From Heterodera schachtii (Eukaryota > Nematoda > Chromadorea > Rhabditida > Heteroderidae): a stretch of DNA of 64,000 bases. This document shows positions 35,973 to 47,045 of the stretch, piece after piece; the first letter of the stretch is position 1, and each line of letters starts with the position of its first letter. The notes below the pieces were generated by a model. That model had not been told where the DNA came from. It saw nothing but the letters and a program-made list of their open reading frames with translations, and ran no database searches. Location: assembly GCA_023374025.1 (NCBI GenBank), contig SIJG01000021.1:521675-585674 (forward strand). The letters run 5' to 3'. The translations under genes and the position numbers were made by a program.

Positions 35973-37134
35973 TCCATTTTCCCATCGCCATTTTAACACT
36001 TTTGCTCAATGTTTTCCATTTTACTCTTTAAATCGTTCATTTTCCAATAACAAATTGTTGTTTTTGTAACTTTTCGCCCATTTTCCCTCCCCAATTAATT
36101 GATTTTTTTTTTTTTTAATTTAGACAAAGAATATTTGTGTTCACAGTTCGTCTCTAGTCTCGCCTAGGCGCATATTTAAGGCTCATCTTTCGTTGGCACC
36201 CTACGGTAGTTGCCGCGCCAGTCGCTACCGTATGCCACTGCTTTGGTCAACAGTACCCTCCTGACACATTGACTTTGTCTTCTAAGTCACATTTGTCCAT
36301 TTTTTCTCGTTTTGTAATTCACTCTTGCCTTCGTCAATTTGTAACATATAGATGAACATCATTAGACACACGAATAAATTTTATTAAATTCAAATATTTC
36401 AATTGGCGGGAATAGTTAAGCTGCAAAAGTAGATTAAACGCGAATAATAACGATTATTTTGTTTATTGTTTTCCATAAATTACAATTTTTTCGGCTGACA
36501 AACAAATTGCCAGACAAATGAATGGGTGACTTTTAAAGTAATTGCCTCCCGCCACACAAAAGGTAGTAAAAATATTATTGGCTCTGTTCTTTTTGGCATT
36601 TTTTACCGAAAATTTTATAAATTATATTTTCGCCAAAATGCAATTTTCGGCCTCCTGTTCCCTGCTTTTATTCGGCCTTGTAACCGCAATGACCTTGTAT
36701 TTTGTTATGAATATTGCGGTAGGAAAGCGTTCTGCCCCACTCAAAGAAGATGAAGAAGTTGAAGATGTACTTCTGCTTCCACCAGCGAAACGGTTGCAAC
36801 AGCCGACAGAAGAAGCACTTACAGAAGAAAGGAAGCGGAGATACGGTATGGACAAAGGCGGAGAGTATGTAACTGTGGAGGAAGAAGCATGGCTAAGCGA
36901 CGCGTACGGTAGGAGATACGGTGGAACGAATGCAAAACGGGGGATGGACTCGCACAATGCCAATGCCGAAATCATGGAACTCCCTGCTGAAGAGCCAGAA
37001 AATTTGCCAAGGCCACGTCGGCTGCTGTTCATCAAAGAGCGAAAGCAGAACTTAAATGAAATGCGGGCGAGAATTGCCTGGAGGCATTTTTGGGTCTGAT
37101 TTTGTGAGCTTTTGCCCATTCATTGAAAAATGAT
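35973..37134. repeat. Segmental duplication, copy B
   Basis: This is the second copy of 29,599-30,612. It includes an orphan copy of the last kettin exon (36,124-36,167, DKEYLCSQFVSSLA then stop) with no kettin exons upstream, plus the intact prohormone-like gene. Only scattered single-base differences separate the copies outside the 152-bp gap, so the event is fairly recent. Confidence 0.93.
36638..37099 (+). CDS. Secreted prohormone-like protein, 153 aa (intact copy)
   Basis: The protein opens with a hydrophobic signal (MQFSASCSLLLFGLVTAM, then LYFVMNIAVG). It is then divided by basic processing sites: GKR-SAPLKEDEE, PAKR-LQQPTEE, ERKRR-YGMDKGGEY, SDAYGRR-YGGTNAKR and RPRR-LLFIKERK. AYGRR would yield a C-terminal tyrosine amide after cleavage and amidation. 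The layout is that of a neuropeptide or peptide-hormone precursor, but I do not recognise the family. The upstream in-frame Met at 36,542 seems less likely because the signal peptide starts at 36,638. Its promoter would lie between the duplicated kettin 3' end and the gene. Confidence 0.65.
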   Translation: MQFSASCSLLLFGLVTAMTLYFVMNIAVGKRSAPLKEDEEVEDVLLLPPAKRLQQPTEEALTEERKRRYGMDKGGEYVTVEEEAWLSDAYGRRYGGTNAKRGMDSHNANAEIMELPAEEPENLPRPRRLLFIKERKQNLNEMRARIAWRHFWV

Positions 37135-38282
37135 CAATTGTAAAGAATATGGGATTTTGTAAAAACAAAACAATTTCAATTTCGAAAAAGCGCAGTGCGT
37201 TCGGCGGGGAAAACCTAACTTGTGAAAATAATAAACTTTTAAAAAAAGTATGTCTAACCAAATGGAAAAACTAAGAAAAAACCTAATGAAAAACTAAAAA
37301 ACAAACACCTATCTGAGAAAGAGTTCTTAAAGCAACAATTTTTTTAATCTACCTCAAAAGATAACTAAAAAAGAAGGAAAAAAAAAGAAATTAAACCAAA
37401 AAAAAGTAAAAAAAGAAAAAAAAATTTAAAAAAGAAAAAGTAAAAGTAAAAAAAAAAAACAAATTCTATCAAACACTGATTGTTAGCCAATTTAGAGGCC
37501 AGCCATTTTCCACATGTATCATATCATTGATGTCATTTCAATTATTAAGCCATTAAAGTTATTTTTGCCCAGCGAATGCGTGGGTTCAATTCCCTTCCGA
37601 CCCAAATAATTTTTTGATTATTTTATTCAATTTACGAATTCAATTGCATTTTGTCCTTATTCTCAAACATGAACCAAATATGACATAATTAATATTGTTA
37701 AAAATGAATGAACCGTGAATGAATCTGTACAGAATTGTGAATTTTGATTTTTTGCTTTCTTATATTTTTCATTTAAAATTCCTTCGCTTTTTCTCTTTTT
37801 TTTTTTGTCTCTTTACGTCTTTCAATCGTTTCAATTTTGTTTTGAAAATGAATTATTGGCAAGTGGAAAATGCATAATAATGACGATGGCATGACGCGTG
37901 CATCGGCGGCATACCGCAAATTTTTGGCATTTTCCGTTCCGCTCGGACGCGTTAGGTCTACTTAATTATTGATAACTATAATAATAACACCGAAAAAATT
38001 CCCTGGGGAAACAAACGGTGGGAGGGGGAGACAACGGCACTACCATCAAAGTTTGACATGACATATTGAAATTGAAATGCCGTTTCCCAATTTTGTGCAA
38101 AACAAATGGCGAATTGGCGTAATATAACCATAGTTAAATTATTTCCATTTAAGTTTTAATTAAACACTTCATTTTTAAATGCTTTTCGGCGAAGTTCACT
38201 AATTAAATATGTATAATTAGGTTAATTAATCTTTTAATTTGCTCTGCGTTGTTCCTCCCTTCGATTTCTTCCCTCCTTCAAA
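37135..38282. other. Intergenic, A-rich; nothing recognised
   Basis: This stretch has a poly-A/AAAG low-complexity block (37,320-37,460) and AT-rich sequence. gcgtgggttcaattccctt near 37,578 looks like a Pol III B box, but there is no matching A box or tRNA fold. It would contain the promoter of the gene at 38,283. Confidence 0.6.
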
Positions 38283-38645
38283 ATGTTTTGCCGTTATCCT
38301 TTCGCTGTGCTTTTGATTTTCGGCTTTGGCACTGTTTGTGCCGATGTTCGATCCGATTTATCTGAGGAAGACGAAGTGATGCTTTTGGTCCCTTTCAATG
38401 CGCGCCCGTTGGCAAAACGTTTTATTATCGGTGATATTTTATATTTTTAAAATTATTACAATTGCGCCAAATTTCGAACAGATTTTGAGGTTGAAAATCG
38501 CCCTCAACTGCAGTTTGACGGACGGACCTTGACGAAGCGCGGAATGCCGCTTCTGTTCCCGATCCCACTGCAGCAAAAACAACTCCATTCCATCGACACA
38601 AGGCGCGGCCCCAGGCGCAATTGGCTGCATTTTGGCAGAAAATAA
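38283..38645 (+). CDS. Neuropeptide-like precursor, 103 aa, two exons
   Basis: Exons 38,283-38,430 and 38,482-38,645 join in phase 1. The product starts with a signal peptide (MFCRYPFAVLLIFGFGTVCA). It is cut by dibasic sites: PLAKR-FIIDFEVEN, TLTKR-GMPLLFPIP, DTRR-GPRR-NWLHFGRK. The last segment, NWLHFG followed by RK, is a textbook amidation signal and predicts NWLHF-amide, or a longer form, at the C-terminus. It was too fragmented to stand out as a long frame. I do not recognise a named nlp or flp family, although an aromatic-His-Phe amide is FLP-like only in its last residue. Confidence 0.75.
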
Positions 38646-39020
38646 TTTGCTTTTTTAAATTCAATCAATTTAAATTTACAACTTTGGCTTTTTTTTTTTG
38701 CTGTGTATCCGCGGTGATTAATTTGACAGATTTTGGATGATTATTAATTTGAATAAAACATAATTATTTTGTTCAAGAGTGAAAAGCATTTATTACACTT
38801 GAGCATATTTGTCTTTTTTTGCTTATGGTAGCAAATTCCCACCTTTTTTTATTATTCAAAATGCCATTCCGTCGCTCATTTTACGGCACAATTTTCATTC
38901 TTCGAATGTTATTATCTTGGCAATAACAATTACAAACAAACACGGACAAATAATTCTACTGCTGTTCATTTCCCATTTTATTTATTGGGAAAAATAAAAA
39001 AAAAGGTTGAAAGGTTCGGA

Positions 39021-39324
39021 ATGCTTTTGACTCTTTTTGTTATGGCTGTTTTGACGGCACTTTTGTCGCCCACTGTTTCGGCATGGATTTTGCCAATTGA
39101 AACACCGCCCATCGAACAATTGCCTTCGGAAGAACAAAATCCCGGCGCTTTTTACCCGTTTCCGGCACATTCAAAAATTTATTGGCCTTTGGCCGAATTC
39201 CCGAGTAAAATTGGTAAGAAATGCCAAAAAAAATTATGAGAAATGAAAATACTTTTGTATCGCTTTGCTTAATTTGTCAGGTGACAATTCGGCTGATTTT
39301 TCGCTGATCTCTTCTGATCAATGA
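39021..39324 (+). CDS. Small secreted protein, about 78 aa, two exons
   Basis: Exon 39,021-39,213 encodes a signal peptide (MLLTLFVMAVLTALLSPTVSA) and a Pro/Glu-rich mature part (WILPIETPPIEQLPSEEQ, then FYPFPAHSKIYWPLAEF). A ggtaagaa donor and ttgtcag acceptor lead to 39,281, giving GDNSADFSLISSDQ and a TGA. In the same frame after the TGA the sequence stays coding-like for 22 codons (RPSAETSPIPPLPLHKKRQN), including a KKR processing site, until TAA at 39,391-39,393. It could be a peptide precursor; the function is unknown. Confidence 0.55.
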
Positions 39325-39783
39325 CGGCCGTCGGCTGAAACTTCGCCCATTCCGCCACTCCCATTGCACAAAAAGCGACAGAACACAATGCCATAACCAC
39401 GTTCAATACCGTATCCGTACAGACCAAATCTCTAATGATACAATAACCCCACAGACAGAGGAAGAAATTACGAAAAGAAAATTTAAAAAAAAATAAAAAT
39501 GTGATTTTAATTTATTTTACGCATTGTGTTAAGAAATATTATTTATTTAAAATGCAAGAAAAAAACCCATTTGGCAAATTGACTTTAGCAAATTGTCTCT
39601 GCAATTTCCAACAGCGTTTTATGGGCTGCATTTATTATTTATGGGAAATGCATTCATGAAAATGTTTCTTTTCTCATCAATGCGATTGCTTTTTAAAAAT
39701 AATTATTTTCTAATATTTATTTTATTTTTTGAATTATTTCTCTTACTGCGTGTAATACCGTATCAACCGACCGACCGTTCGGC
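39325..39783. other. Short intergenic region
   Basis: Apart from the coding-like 22 codons directly after the TGA, I see only AT-rich sequence and no gene. Confidence 0.5.
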
Positions 39784-39909
39784 ATGGCCACCCTTTCCTC
39801 GTCCACCGTAATGCTCCTCTTTCTGCTGCTGTTCGTCTTGGCCCTCATTTACGTGGCGTTTTTCTTCACCCGGTGGCAACTTCGGTGCCAACATCATCGT
39901 TCTGAATGA
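39784..39909 (+). CDS. 41-residue single-pass membrane peptide
   Basis: The frame runs from ATG at 39,784 to TGA at 39,907-39,909. It encodes MATLSSSTVMLLFLLLF, a continuous hydrophobic span of about 22 residues (VMLLFLLLFVLALIYVAFFF), then a short basic tail TRWQLRCQHHRSE. The codon use is GC-richer than the surrounding DNA, and the charge pattern would put the tail in the cytosol. Small tail-charged membrane peptides of this size often regulate pumps or channels, but I cannot assign it. It may also be an exon of a larger transcript. Confidence 0.5.
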   Translation: MATLSSSTVMLLFLLLFVLALIYVAFFFTRWQLRCQHHRSE

Positions 39910-39940
39910 AATTGGAAAAATAAGAATAAGTGAGAAAAAC

Positions 39941-40279
39941 TTAAAGCCAAAATTTAGTAAAAAGTGCATTAAAATTGTATTTTATTTTATTTTCATCTTT
40001 TTGCAATTTCTTTAATTTATCCGCTCGCTTTTCCTTTTCTCGGCATTTTTGTCCTCTTTTACATTTTATCTGATTGCATTTCGCATTTTGAGATGGCATT
40101 GCCATTTGACCACCATCAAATCCAATTGTGCCAAAAAAACCCCTAGGGACACACAGCGCTAAAAGGGGCGAAAATGTCAATGATTTGCCTTTTAAGGAGG
40201 CGAGGGCGGGCAAATGGCCATGGAACAAAAGGAAAATGCCGAAAATTTGAGGGGAGAAAAGTTCCGTTTTTTGTTCCAT
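39941..40279 (-). CDS. Possible Lys/Cys-rich small protein
   Basis: This is an uninterrupted frame on the minus strand. It has a moderately hydrophobic start (GIFLLFHGHLPALASLKG) and a basic, Cys-containing tail (AKCNQIKCKRGQKCREKEKR). I see no splice sites, family match or other support, so it may be a chance frame. Confidence 0.22.
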   Translation of the reverse strand: MEQKTELFSPQIFGIFLLFHGHLPALASLKGKSLTFSPLLALCVPRGFFGTIGFDGGQMAMPSQNAKCNQIKCKRGQKCREKEKRADKLKKLQKDENKIKYNFNALFTKFWL

Positions 40280-40377
40280 TTGTCAATCAAAACATTTTTG
40301 GGAAATAAAAAAATTAACAAAATATTATATAAATAATTGAAATTTAATTCAATTTAATTAAAGAGTATCCTTTTATT

Positions 40378-43300
40378 ATGATTTTTGCCTTAATTTTGTC
40401 GCATTTTTTCGTCCTTTTCACCGTAAAAATCCTTTTCATAATTAGCAATGAACATCATTTGGCTTATGTTAACGGGCTCAACGAATTCAATATTGGCATG
40501 TTTTTTTTAATTGGATAATAAATAAAATAATTTTCATAATTATTTTGCTTACTTTGTTAGGCATTTTGCACTCGCGAGGAACGCATCAATGGCAAAATAT
40601 GAGGTGCAGTAAAAGCCGTCAGCTAATACATTTTTGCTGCATTCGATCTTAAAATTAAACTCCCAAGGCATGCCATTGACCAATGGAATGGGCGGCACTC
40701 CCCCGTTTTTGGCTTTTACCTTAGCCTCATTAGCCCAATCGATGCGTCGGCCAGGTTTTTGGTTAATTTTCGTTTTTATAACCAATAAAATATTCAAAGT
40801 TTAATATTATTGCTCCTTTTATCCAATTAGTGTCGACATTCGCTTTTGCGACATCGCCCAACGCCATTTGGTCGCCATTTTTTTGTCTTCGGACTCCGTC
40901 GTCGGCGTCGAATTGTCCGACTTTCGTATCGCCTTAAGCATGTACCATTTTTATCACATTAATCAGTGATAATTTCTACAAAATTATTTCGCGCTTTTAT
41001 TAAAAGGTGTAAACGCTTTCGTATCCCTTGCCTTTTGGATGGACTTCCATCGTCAAATGAAAGTTCGAAAATCATTTTTAAAAATTTTTTTGATTAAAAA
41101 TATTCAGAAAATCCCTTCCTCACCAATGTCGGCCCAACTTCGCAAATGTTTGGCCAAGCGTTGGCCCAACTCATTGTCCGAATGATGTGGAGCAGTTTTG
41201 TCTTTCTCTACAAAGATTCGAATGGTTTTTGAATTTGAAATGCCATTAAATGTACAAAAAATAAAAATAAATATTTGAAAATTGAAATATTTAAATTAAA
41301 TAAATAAATTTCAAAATGAAATTAAAAAGCAATTAAATTCCAATAAATCTCGCTCCATCTTTCAGAGCTTTCCCACTTGCTGCCTCTGTTCGCCCTCCGG
41401 CGTTCTCTCTCCGGCACCCGCGTCTCTTTCCGTGCCATTCAAATGCCTTCGGCCGTCGAACGCTACGGCCCTTTTCTGAAGCACATTCGAGAACGCCTTA
41501 GACACACAAATATTGTGAAATTATAAGTAAAATAAATTCAAAGTTAAGTGCAATGGTTTAGCTTCTGTACACCGATGACCTTGGCATTGTCCATTCTCTG
41601 CTTGTCCACGCCTCCAAAATGAACATGTCGCAAACGCGATACTCATATTTGGTGTCCAATATGGTGAATTAATTAAAAACACTAAACATAAATTTGCAAA
41701 TTAAGGATTTGCATTTGTTGGAGGATTTTCTCGGCCCCGAATTCCATTGCAATATCACCGGGTTTCAGTTGGTCCGTCAACAGCCGCAAATAAAAGTGGA
41801 CTCATTTTTATAAATAATTTTCAAATATTTGATTTTTATTTATTTGGGTTATATTTAATTATATATTTTCTTATTAAATTTCTTATCCAAAAATTTCAAA
41901 TGGACACAATTTTTTTGAAAATATAAAAGCCGCTTCTCAACCGTTAATTTACTCTTTCGCGACTAATTCAATTAGAGTCTCTTTCCCTTTTAATTATTAT
42001 TTTGCTGATTCATCCGAAACCCTTTGTCCTTTGGTCTATCGGTGACAGAAAAAAATGTTCTTTAAACACTCTTTTGCTTAATGTCAGACTGATTTGGCCC
42101 TGGCGATGGATGCCACGGCATTGGTTGGTGCCGCTGTCCACGCGTTACGCCAGCGCAATTTGGAGCCCAAACCGCACCAATTGTTGTGCGATGCGGGCGA
42201 CCAATGGACAGACGGAATGTTAATGCAGGAACAAATTCGGAGAGTAATAATCATGGCATTTGTTTTAATTTGTATTAATAAATATTTATTTATTTATTTA
42301 GTGTAATTTTTCATTTTGATTTTTTTTTTGTTCAGGTCGATTTGACTGATGCGGCCACCGGCGGACATTCGGCGGCGTTGGCAATTCGCTTCAACGAAAC
42401 CACCGGCGAACGAATGGACACTTCCCTTTTGGCCATCACGCGAATGCCCAACGGCACCTTCACAGACGTTGGCCTGTGTTGTTAATTAGGCTATTAGGCG
42501 CACCGTTTAACAGCTCGGAAAATGGGAAGAAGTGAGCCGTCGATGGACATTTGATGGAAGACACGACGAACGGAACAAGTGGCGGTTCCGAGTTGGACAG
42601 AACGGAGCACCGGACCTTCGGGGGGAGAGACTGAAAGTGGTGGTGTACCTGGTGAGCTTTTACCTAATTAAAAGGAAAATGTGTTTATACGCAATTAAAC
42701 CAAATAAATACATTATGCAAATTAAAATATTTGCCATTGTTTTAAGGAAGAGCCTTTTGTAATGCGCAAATTGGCCGCTCATCCGTCAGTGTCCTCCCCT
42801 TTACCACCCTCTTCCGTTTCGTCCTCCTCGTCAAGCAGCTTCGTTGATCGCATTCTAGCACAACCGAGTGCTAAAGTTCGTCAAGGCAATCGGCACTTGA
42901 ACCGGGGTTGGCACGACAATGAAAAGGACAAACTTGGCCAAAATGAAGTGGGCGGCGAAGCCGAAGCTGACGAAGAATTCGAGGGCTTCTGCATCGATCT
43001 GCTGAAGGAGATGGCCAAATTGCTTAACTTCACCTACGACGTCGAAGTGATCGACGACGGCACTTACGGCGTTGAGGTGGTGCCAAAGTGCTAAAATTGT
43101 TTTTAAACGAATCATTCCGCCGTTTCTTTTTCTCGTGGCATAGGACGAGAATGGACGTTGGAATGGCATCATCGGTGTGCTGCAACGGCACGAGGCCGAC
43201 TTGTCCGTGTCCGCCGTGACCATCACTTACAGCCGCGTGTCCGTCATTGACTTCACCCTCCCATTTATGCACCTCGGCATTGCCATTCTGATGAGACGTA

Positions 43301-46300
43301 ACATGGCGGACGAAGCTGCAGAACGAAGCGGCGGCTCAAATTTGTTCACTTTTATGGTGAAAATAGGGGGACTTAAAATTTGCCTTTTTTATATTTACCA
43401 TATTTCCTATAATATAACCCCCCCCCCCTGAAATAAAGCCCATCTTTTAGGGGGTTGAAAAATAACCCCCCGGGGCTCTATTACAAGAAATACGGTTTTG
43501 CTTCCTCTTCCCCAGGAGCCGTTGTCCTTTTCCGTTTGGGTCGCTTTGGCCGTTGCTTATGCGAGTGTGGCCGGCACAATGTGGCTTTTGGCCAAATGTT
43601 CGCCCTATGAATGGTCAACCAATTCCACAAATTAATCACTTTAATTAATTGTTCGCAGGTATGAGGACGTGACGCGACGCGACACAATTCGCCGCCGTCG
43701 CGACAGAAGTCGCGGGGACACACAGCCGCAGAAGGATTGGCGTGGCACAACGGCCGAAAAGGGGCGGGGGAAGGCACGCGCCGGGCCAATACTCCACAAA
43801 AACCAATTCAGCATTGTAACGACAATTAATTGTGATGAAAATTGGCATTTAAACAATTAATTAAGTTGAACAGTCTTTGGTTCGCCGTCGGCTCACTTAT
43901 GCAACAAGGAAGTGACGTAATACCAAGGTGAAAAGGCGAATTAGCAAAGAAAAAGGCATTTATGAATTTTTAGAGCGGCTGCCACACGTACTGTAGCCGT
44001 CATATGGTAACAAAGCGTAAAAACATTAAAATAAATCTTCGTTTTTCAGGTGGTTATTCACGTTAATTCTGATCAGTTCGTACACCGCTCAATTGGCCGC
44101 ATTTCTCACAGTCGAACGGATGAGCACAGCGGTGGAAAGCAGCGCCGATTTGGCCGCGCAACAACGCATAAAATTCGGTGATTTCCGTTTTCATTAAAAT
44201 TTTAAATTATAATTTAAAAGGGGGTTAATTATGGGTGGACTAAATAATTGCTAAGAAGTATCCTCAAAAATTCTGTAATTACTTTTTTTTTTTAATTTTT
44301 TCTCTCCACAGGAACTTTGTCCAATGGCAGCACAATGGAATTTTTCCGTGAGTCGCGCATTCCCATCTATGAAAGAATGTGGTCAATTATGCAGTCCACC
44401 ACGCCCACCGGTGGTTTTTGTATTTTGAATATATTTTTATTATTTTTTAATTTTAATTTTCGAATACTTTTTCCATTTTCAGTGTTTGTTAATTCAAGCA
44501 GAGAAGGCATTGCGCGAGTGAAAGGCGGCAATTATGCTTATATGATGGAGAGCACAATGTTGGAATATTGGTGAGAAAAAGGGAAAAACGAATTGAAACA
44601 AAAATTAATTAATTAATTATCCACCAGTTTAAAATCCTATTTTTAAATTTAGGATTGGCGAAGACTGTCAGCTCCAAACCATCGGCGGACTGCTCGATTC
44701 GAAGGTGACTACTTACTGTCTTCCACTTACTTACTGTATTCCGTTGCGACTGTACATTTTCCAGGGTTACGGTATCGCATTGCCCAAGGGGTCGCCGCTT
44801 CGTGGCATTTTCTCCCGGGTGACATTAATTGCAATTAAAAGAATAATTTAATTTCCACAATAATTTAGGCCGTCCTTCAGCTCCAAGAGCGCACAATTGT
44901 GGAAGCCCTAAAGAACAAATGGTGGAAGGGCCACCGGCCGAAGACAGCTGCAGCCGGTCACTTCTTTCGTTCACTGTTTTTCAAATTGTTCACTCTGTTT
45001 TGCCATTTTCAGATGCTTCCTCCCCTTTCGCTGCTTCTCCTTCCGCCGGCGTTTGTCCCCCGCCCAATGGCTTTTCCCATTCGTCCCTTTACCGCGTTTT
45101 TGGTTGTCATTTAAAAGCAAAATCTTATTAATTATTTTTTAAAATATTTTAAGGCATTTTCTACGTTTTATTCGCTGCCATTCTCGTCGCTTTGGTATTA
45201 TTGTTATTTTGTTTATTTTTTCACCTTTTCCCCATTTTTCAGCTTCTCGCCATCAGTGAATTTTGCATTGAATCGCGCCGGAGGCAATCGCTTCGCCTCG
45301 GCCTTTCCCTTCCCGGCAGAATCATCGGATGGGCACTCGCCTGGAGAGGCGAGAGGGAGGAGAATACGATGCAACATCATACTTTGGCAAAGAGTAGCAA
45401 ACTGTCCGCTAGCCAACTGTACTTGGATACGGTGGGGCCTATTGGGGACGGTAGTGGAAAGGGCAGAGGCCAAATGTGGCCTTTTTCTGTTGGAATTCAT
45501 TCGAACACGACGAAACGAGTCAGGTGAAAGCGAATGATGGGCTTTTACAATTTGATTTTCAATTTTTTTTTTAGCTTTTCGTCGGCCGATTATGATATAA
45601 TCAGTTGCTCCTTGGCCAACGAAGGCATTGGCCATGGCCATCCTTCTCAGCCCGTCCCTGCTCATTCTTCTGCTGTTGTACCATGTACTGCTCCGTCCCC
45701 TCAGTCTGCCGCTTCTCCGCCTGTTTCTGCTTTTACTGATGGCCAATCTTCATCGTCCATTGACGAAATGGACGATTTCATCGCCACATTGCGCTCCGTC
45801 CATTCTCCACAGCAGCATCAACAGAAAGATGAGCAGCAACAAATACACCTGCCGAACTGCTCCAAGTTGTCGGTCGGTGTGGAGCCGAAACGACGAGCGC
45901 CACCGGTGCGACAACGGCACGTGTCCATGCCGAAAGACGAGGAGGACAGTCAGAGACATGGGGACACCTTGGCCGGTTCGATTTGAACAAATGAGAAAAT
46001 AAAATAAAAAATAAAACAAATTTAGTGCCCCGTTTTCCAAATCCGCGGAAAGTGTCCGAGCCGAATGCCCCCGTGGGTCCCCGACGAAAAAATTCAATTC
46101 GCGGAATGTTCGCAAAATTATCCACGCCTTCCATCGTGATCGGCGCTGATCCGCAGGACTTCCACGCGTTGCACCATTTGATCCCATTGACGGATGAGCG
46201 ACTGTTGAAGCGACGGTGAAAAATTAAAAAATAAAACTGAGAATTTCGACGTAAAAATTAATTGTAATTTTTTAGCCATTCTTCAAATCAGCCGGGAATG

Positions 46301-46339
46301 GAGGAAGAAGAAGACGACGACAATTCAGCAAAGTGTTGA
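40378..46339 (+). CDS. Kainate-type ionotropic glutamate receptor subunit (about 22 exons)
   Basis: This is a ligand-gated cation channel subunit of the synaptic membrane. The possible start at 40,378 gives a signal-like [15 protein letters not shown]; the first exons are uncertain. The amino-terminal domain is clear from about 41,107 ([59 protein letters not shown]). S1 has LKVVVYLEEPFVM and [18 protein letters not shown], then [21 protein letters not shown]1 is [19 protein letters not shown], the pore [17 protein letters not shown] with Q at the Q/R site, M3 [16 protein letters not shown]2 [15 protein letters not shown]4 [19 protein letters not shown] long cytosolic tail ends [12 protein letters not shown] at 46,339. 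Two insertions are unusual (S1 loop and M1-M2 loop). Exact glr identity is not assigned. Confidence 0.9.
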
Positions 46340-47045
46340 AATTGAATTATCAAATTGATAGGGTCTGATTTTGATGATACGAAGCAATAGAAATGAAACA
46401 TTCCCCACATTTTTTGATTATTTCAGAACATAAATAAATAATAATTTTGAAGATAATGAGATCTTTTTAAGAATTGTCCTAATTGCCTTCCTCTAATTAC
46501 TCTCATTTTCGGCTCAATTTGGTCTGAAGGTTTCGAGTTGAATAAAATTTTGCCTATGGGCATAAAACAAATGTTAACAATTTAAAAAATGAAATCCTTT
46601 TTTTAAATTTATATCAGTGAAAAACCCGATCTCTTTAACTTCTTAGTATTTTTTTCTCGTTTTTATATCATTTTAATTCGAGAGTGTAGCTCGCACTCAA
46701 TTAACTGATATAATAATTTATTTATTTTTATTTAATTTTTTTTTTTCTAATTCTTGGACGGACTCAACAAATTGATGTTATGGTGAATAATCAAATGCAT
46801 ATTAATTATGACAAATTGTGTTGGGAAAATGAAAATCATTCAGTTGCTATCCAATCATTAGAGAAGGGACGGACGGACATTTTTTTTACACAAATCCATC
46901 CACATTTTATTATATTTATCATTTTTACTATTATACTTCACTGTTTTGTCCATTTTAATGCATTTTCACAAAATAAAATTTTGGTCAACCGTTTCTCTTT
47001 TTGATACGATAAGTATTTTGCCTTAAATAGATTTTAGCAATAATT
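46340..47045. other. Intergenic, AT-rich
   Basis: Nothing supported is seen between the glutamate receptor stop and the next ATG. The open frame at 46,780-47,004 is AT-rich and lacks support. The region should contain the receptor 3' UTR and the next promoter. Confidence 0.55.

Noticed and set aside
37560..37615. Possible tRNA from gcgtgggttcaattccctt
   Set aside because: Only a B-box-like word is present; no A box or cloverleaf could be found.
40549..40797. Minus-strand 82-codon frame ([17 protein letters not shown])
   Set aside because: It overlaps the likely first exons of the glutamate receptor on the + strand and has no domain or splice support.
43481..43856. Arg/Pro-rich open frames on the minus strand at 43.5-43.9 kb
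   Set aside because: They are the reverse reading of the glutamate receptor M1 and M1-M2 exons, which are supported by family motifs.
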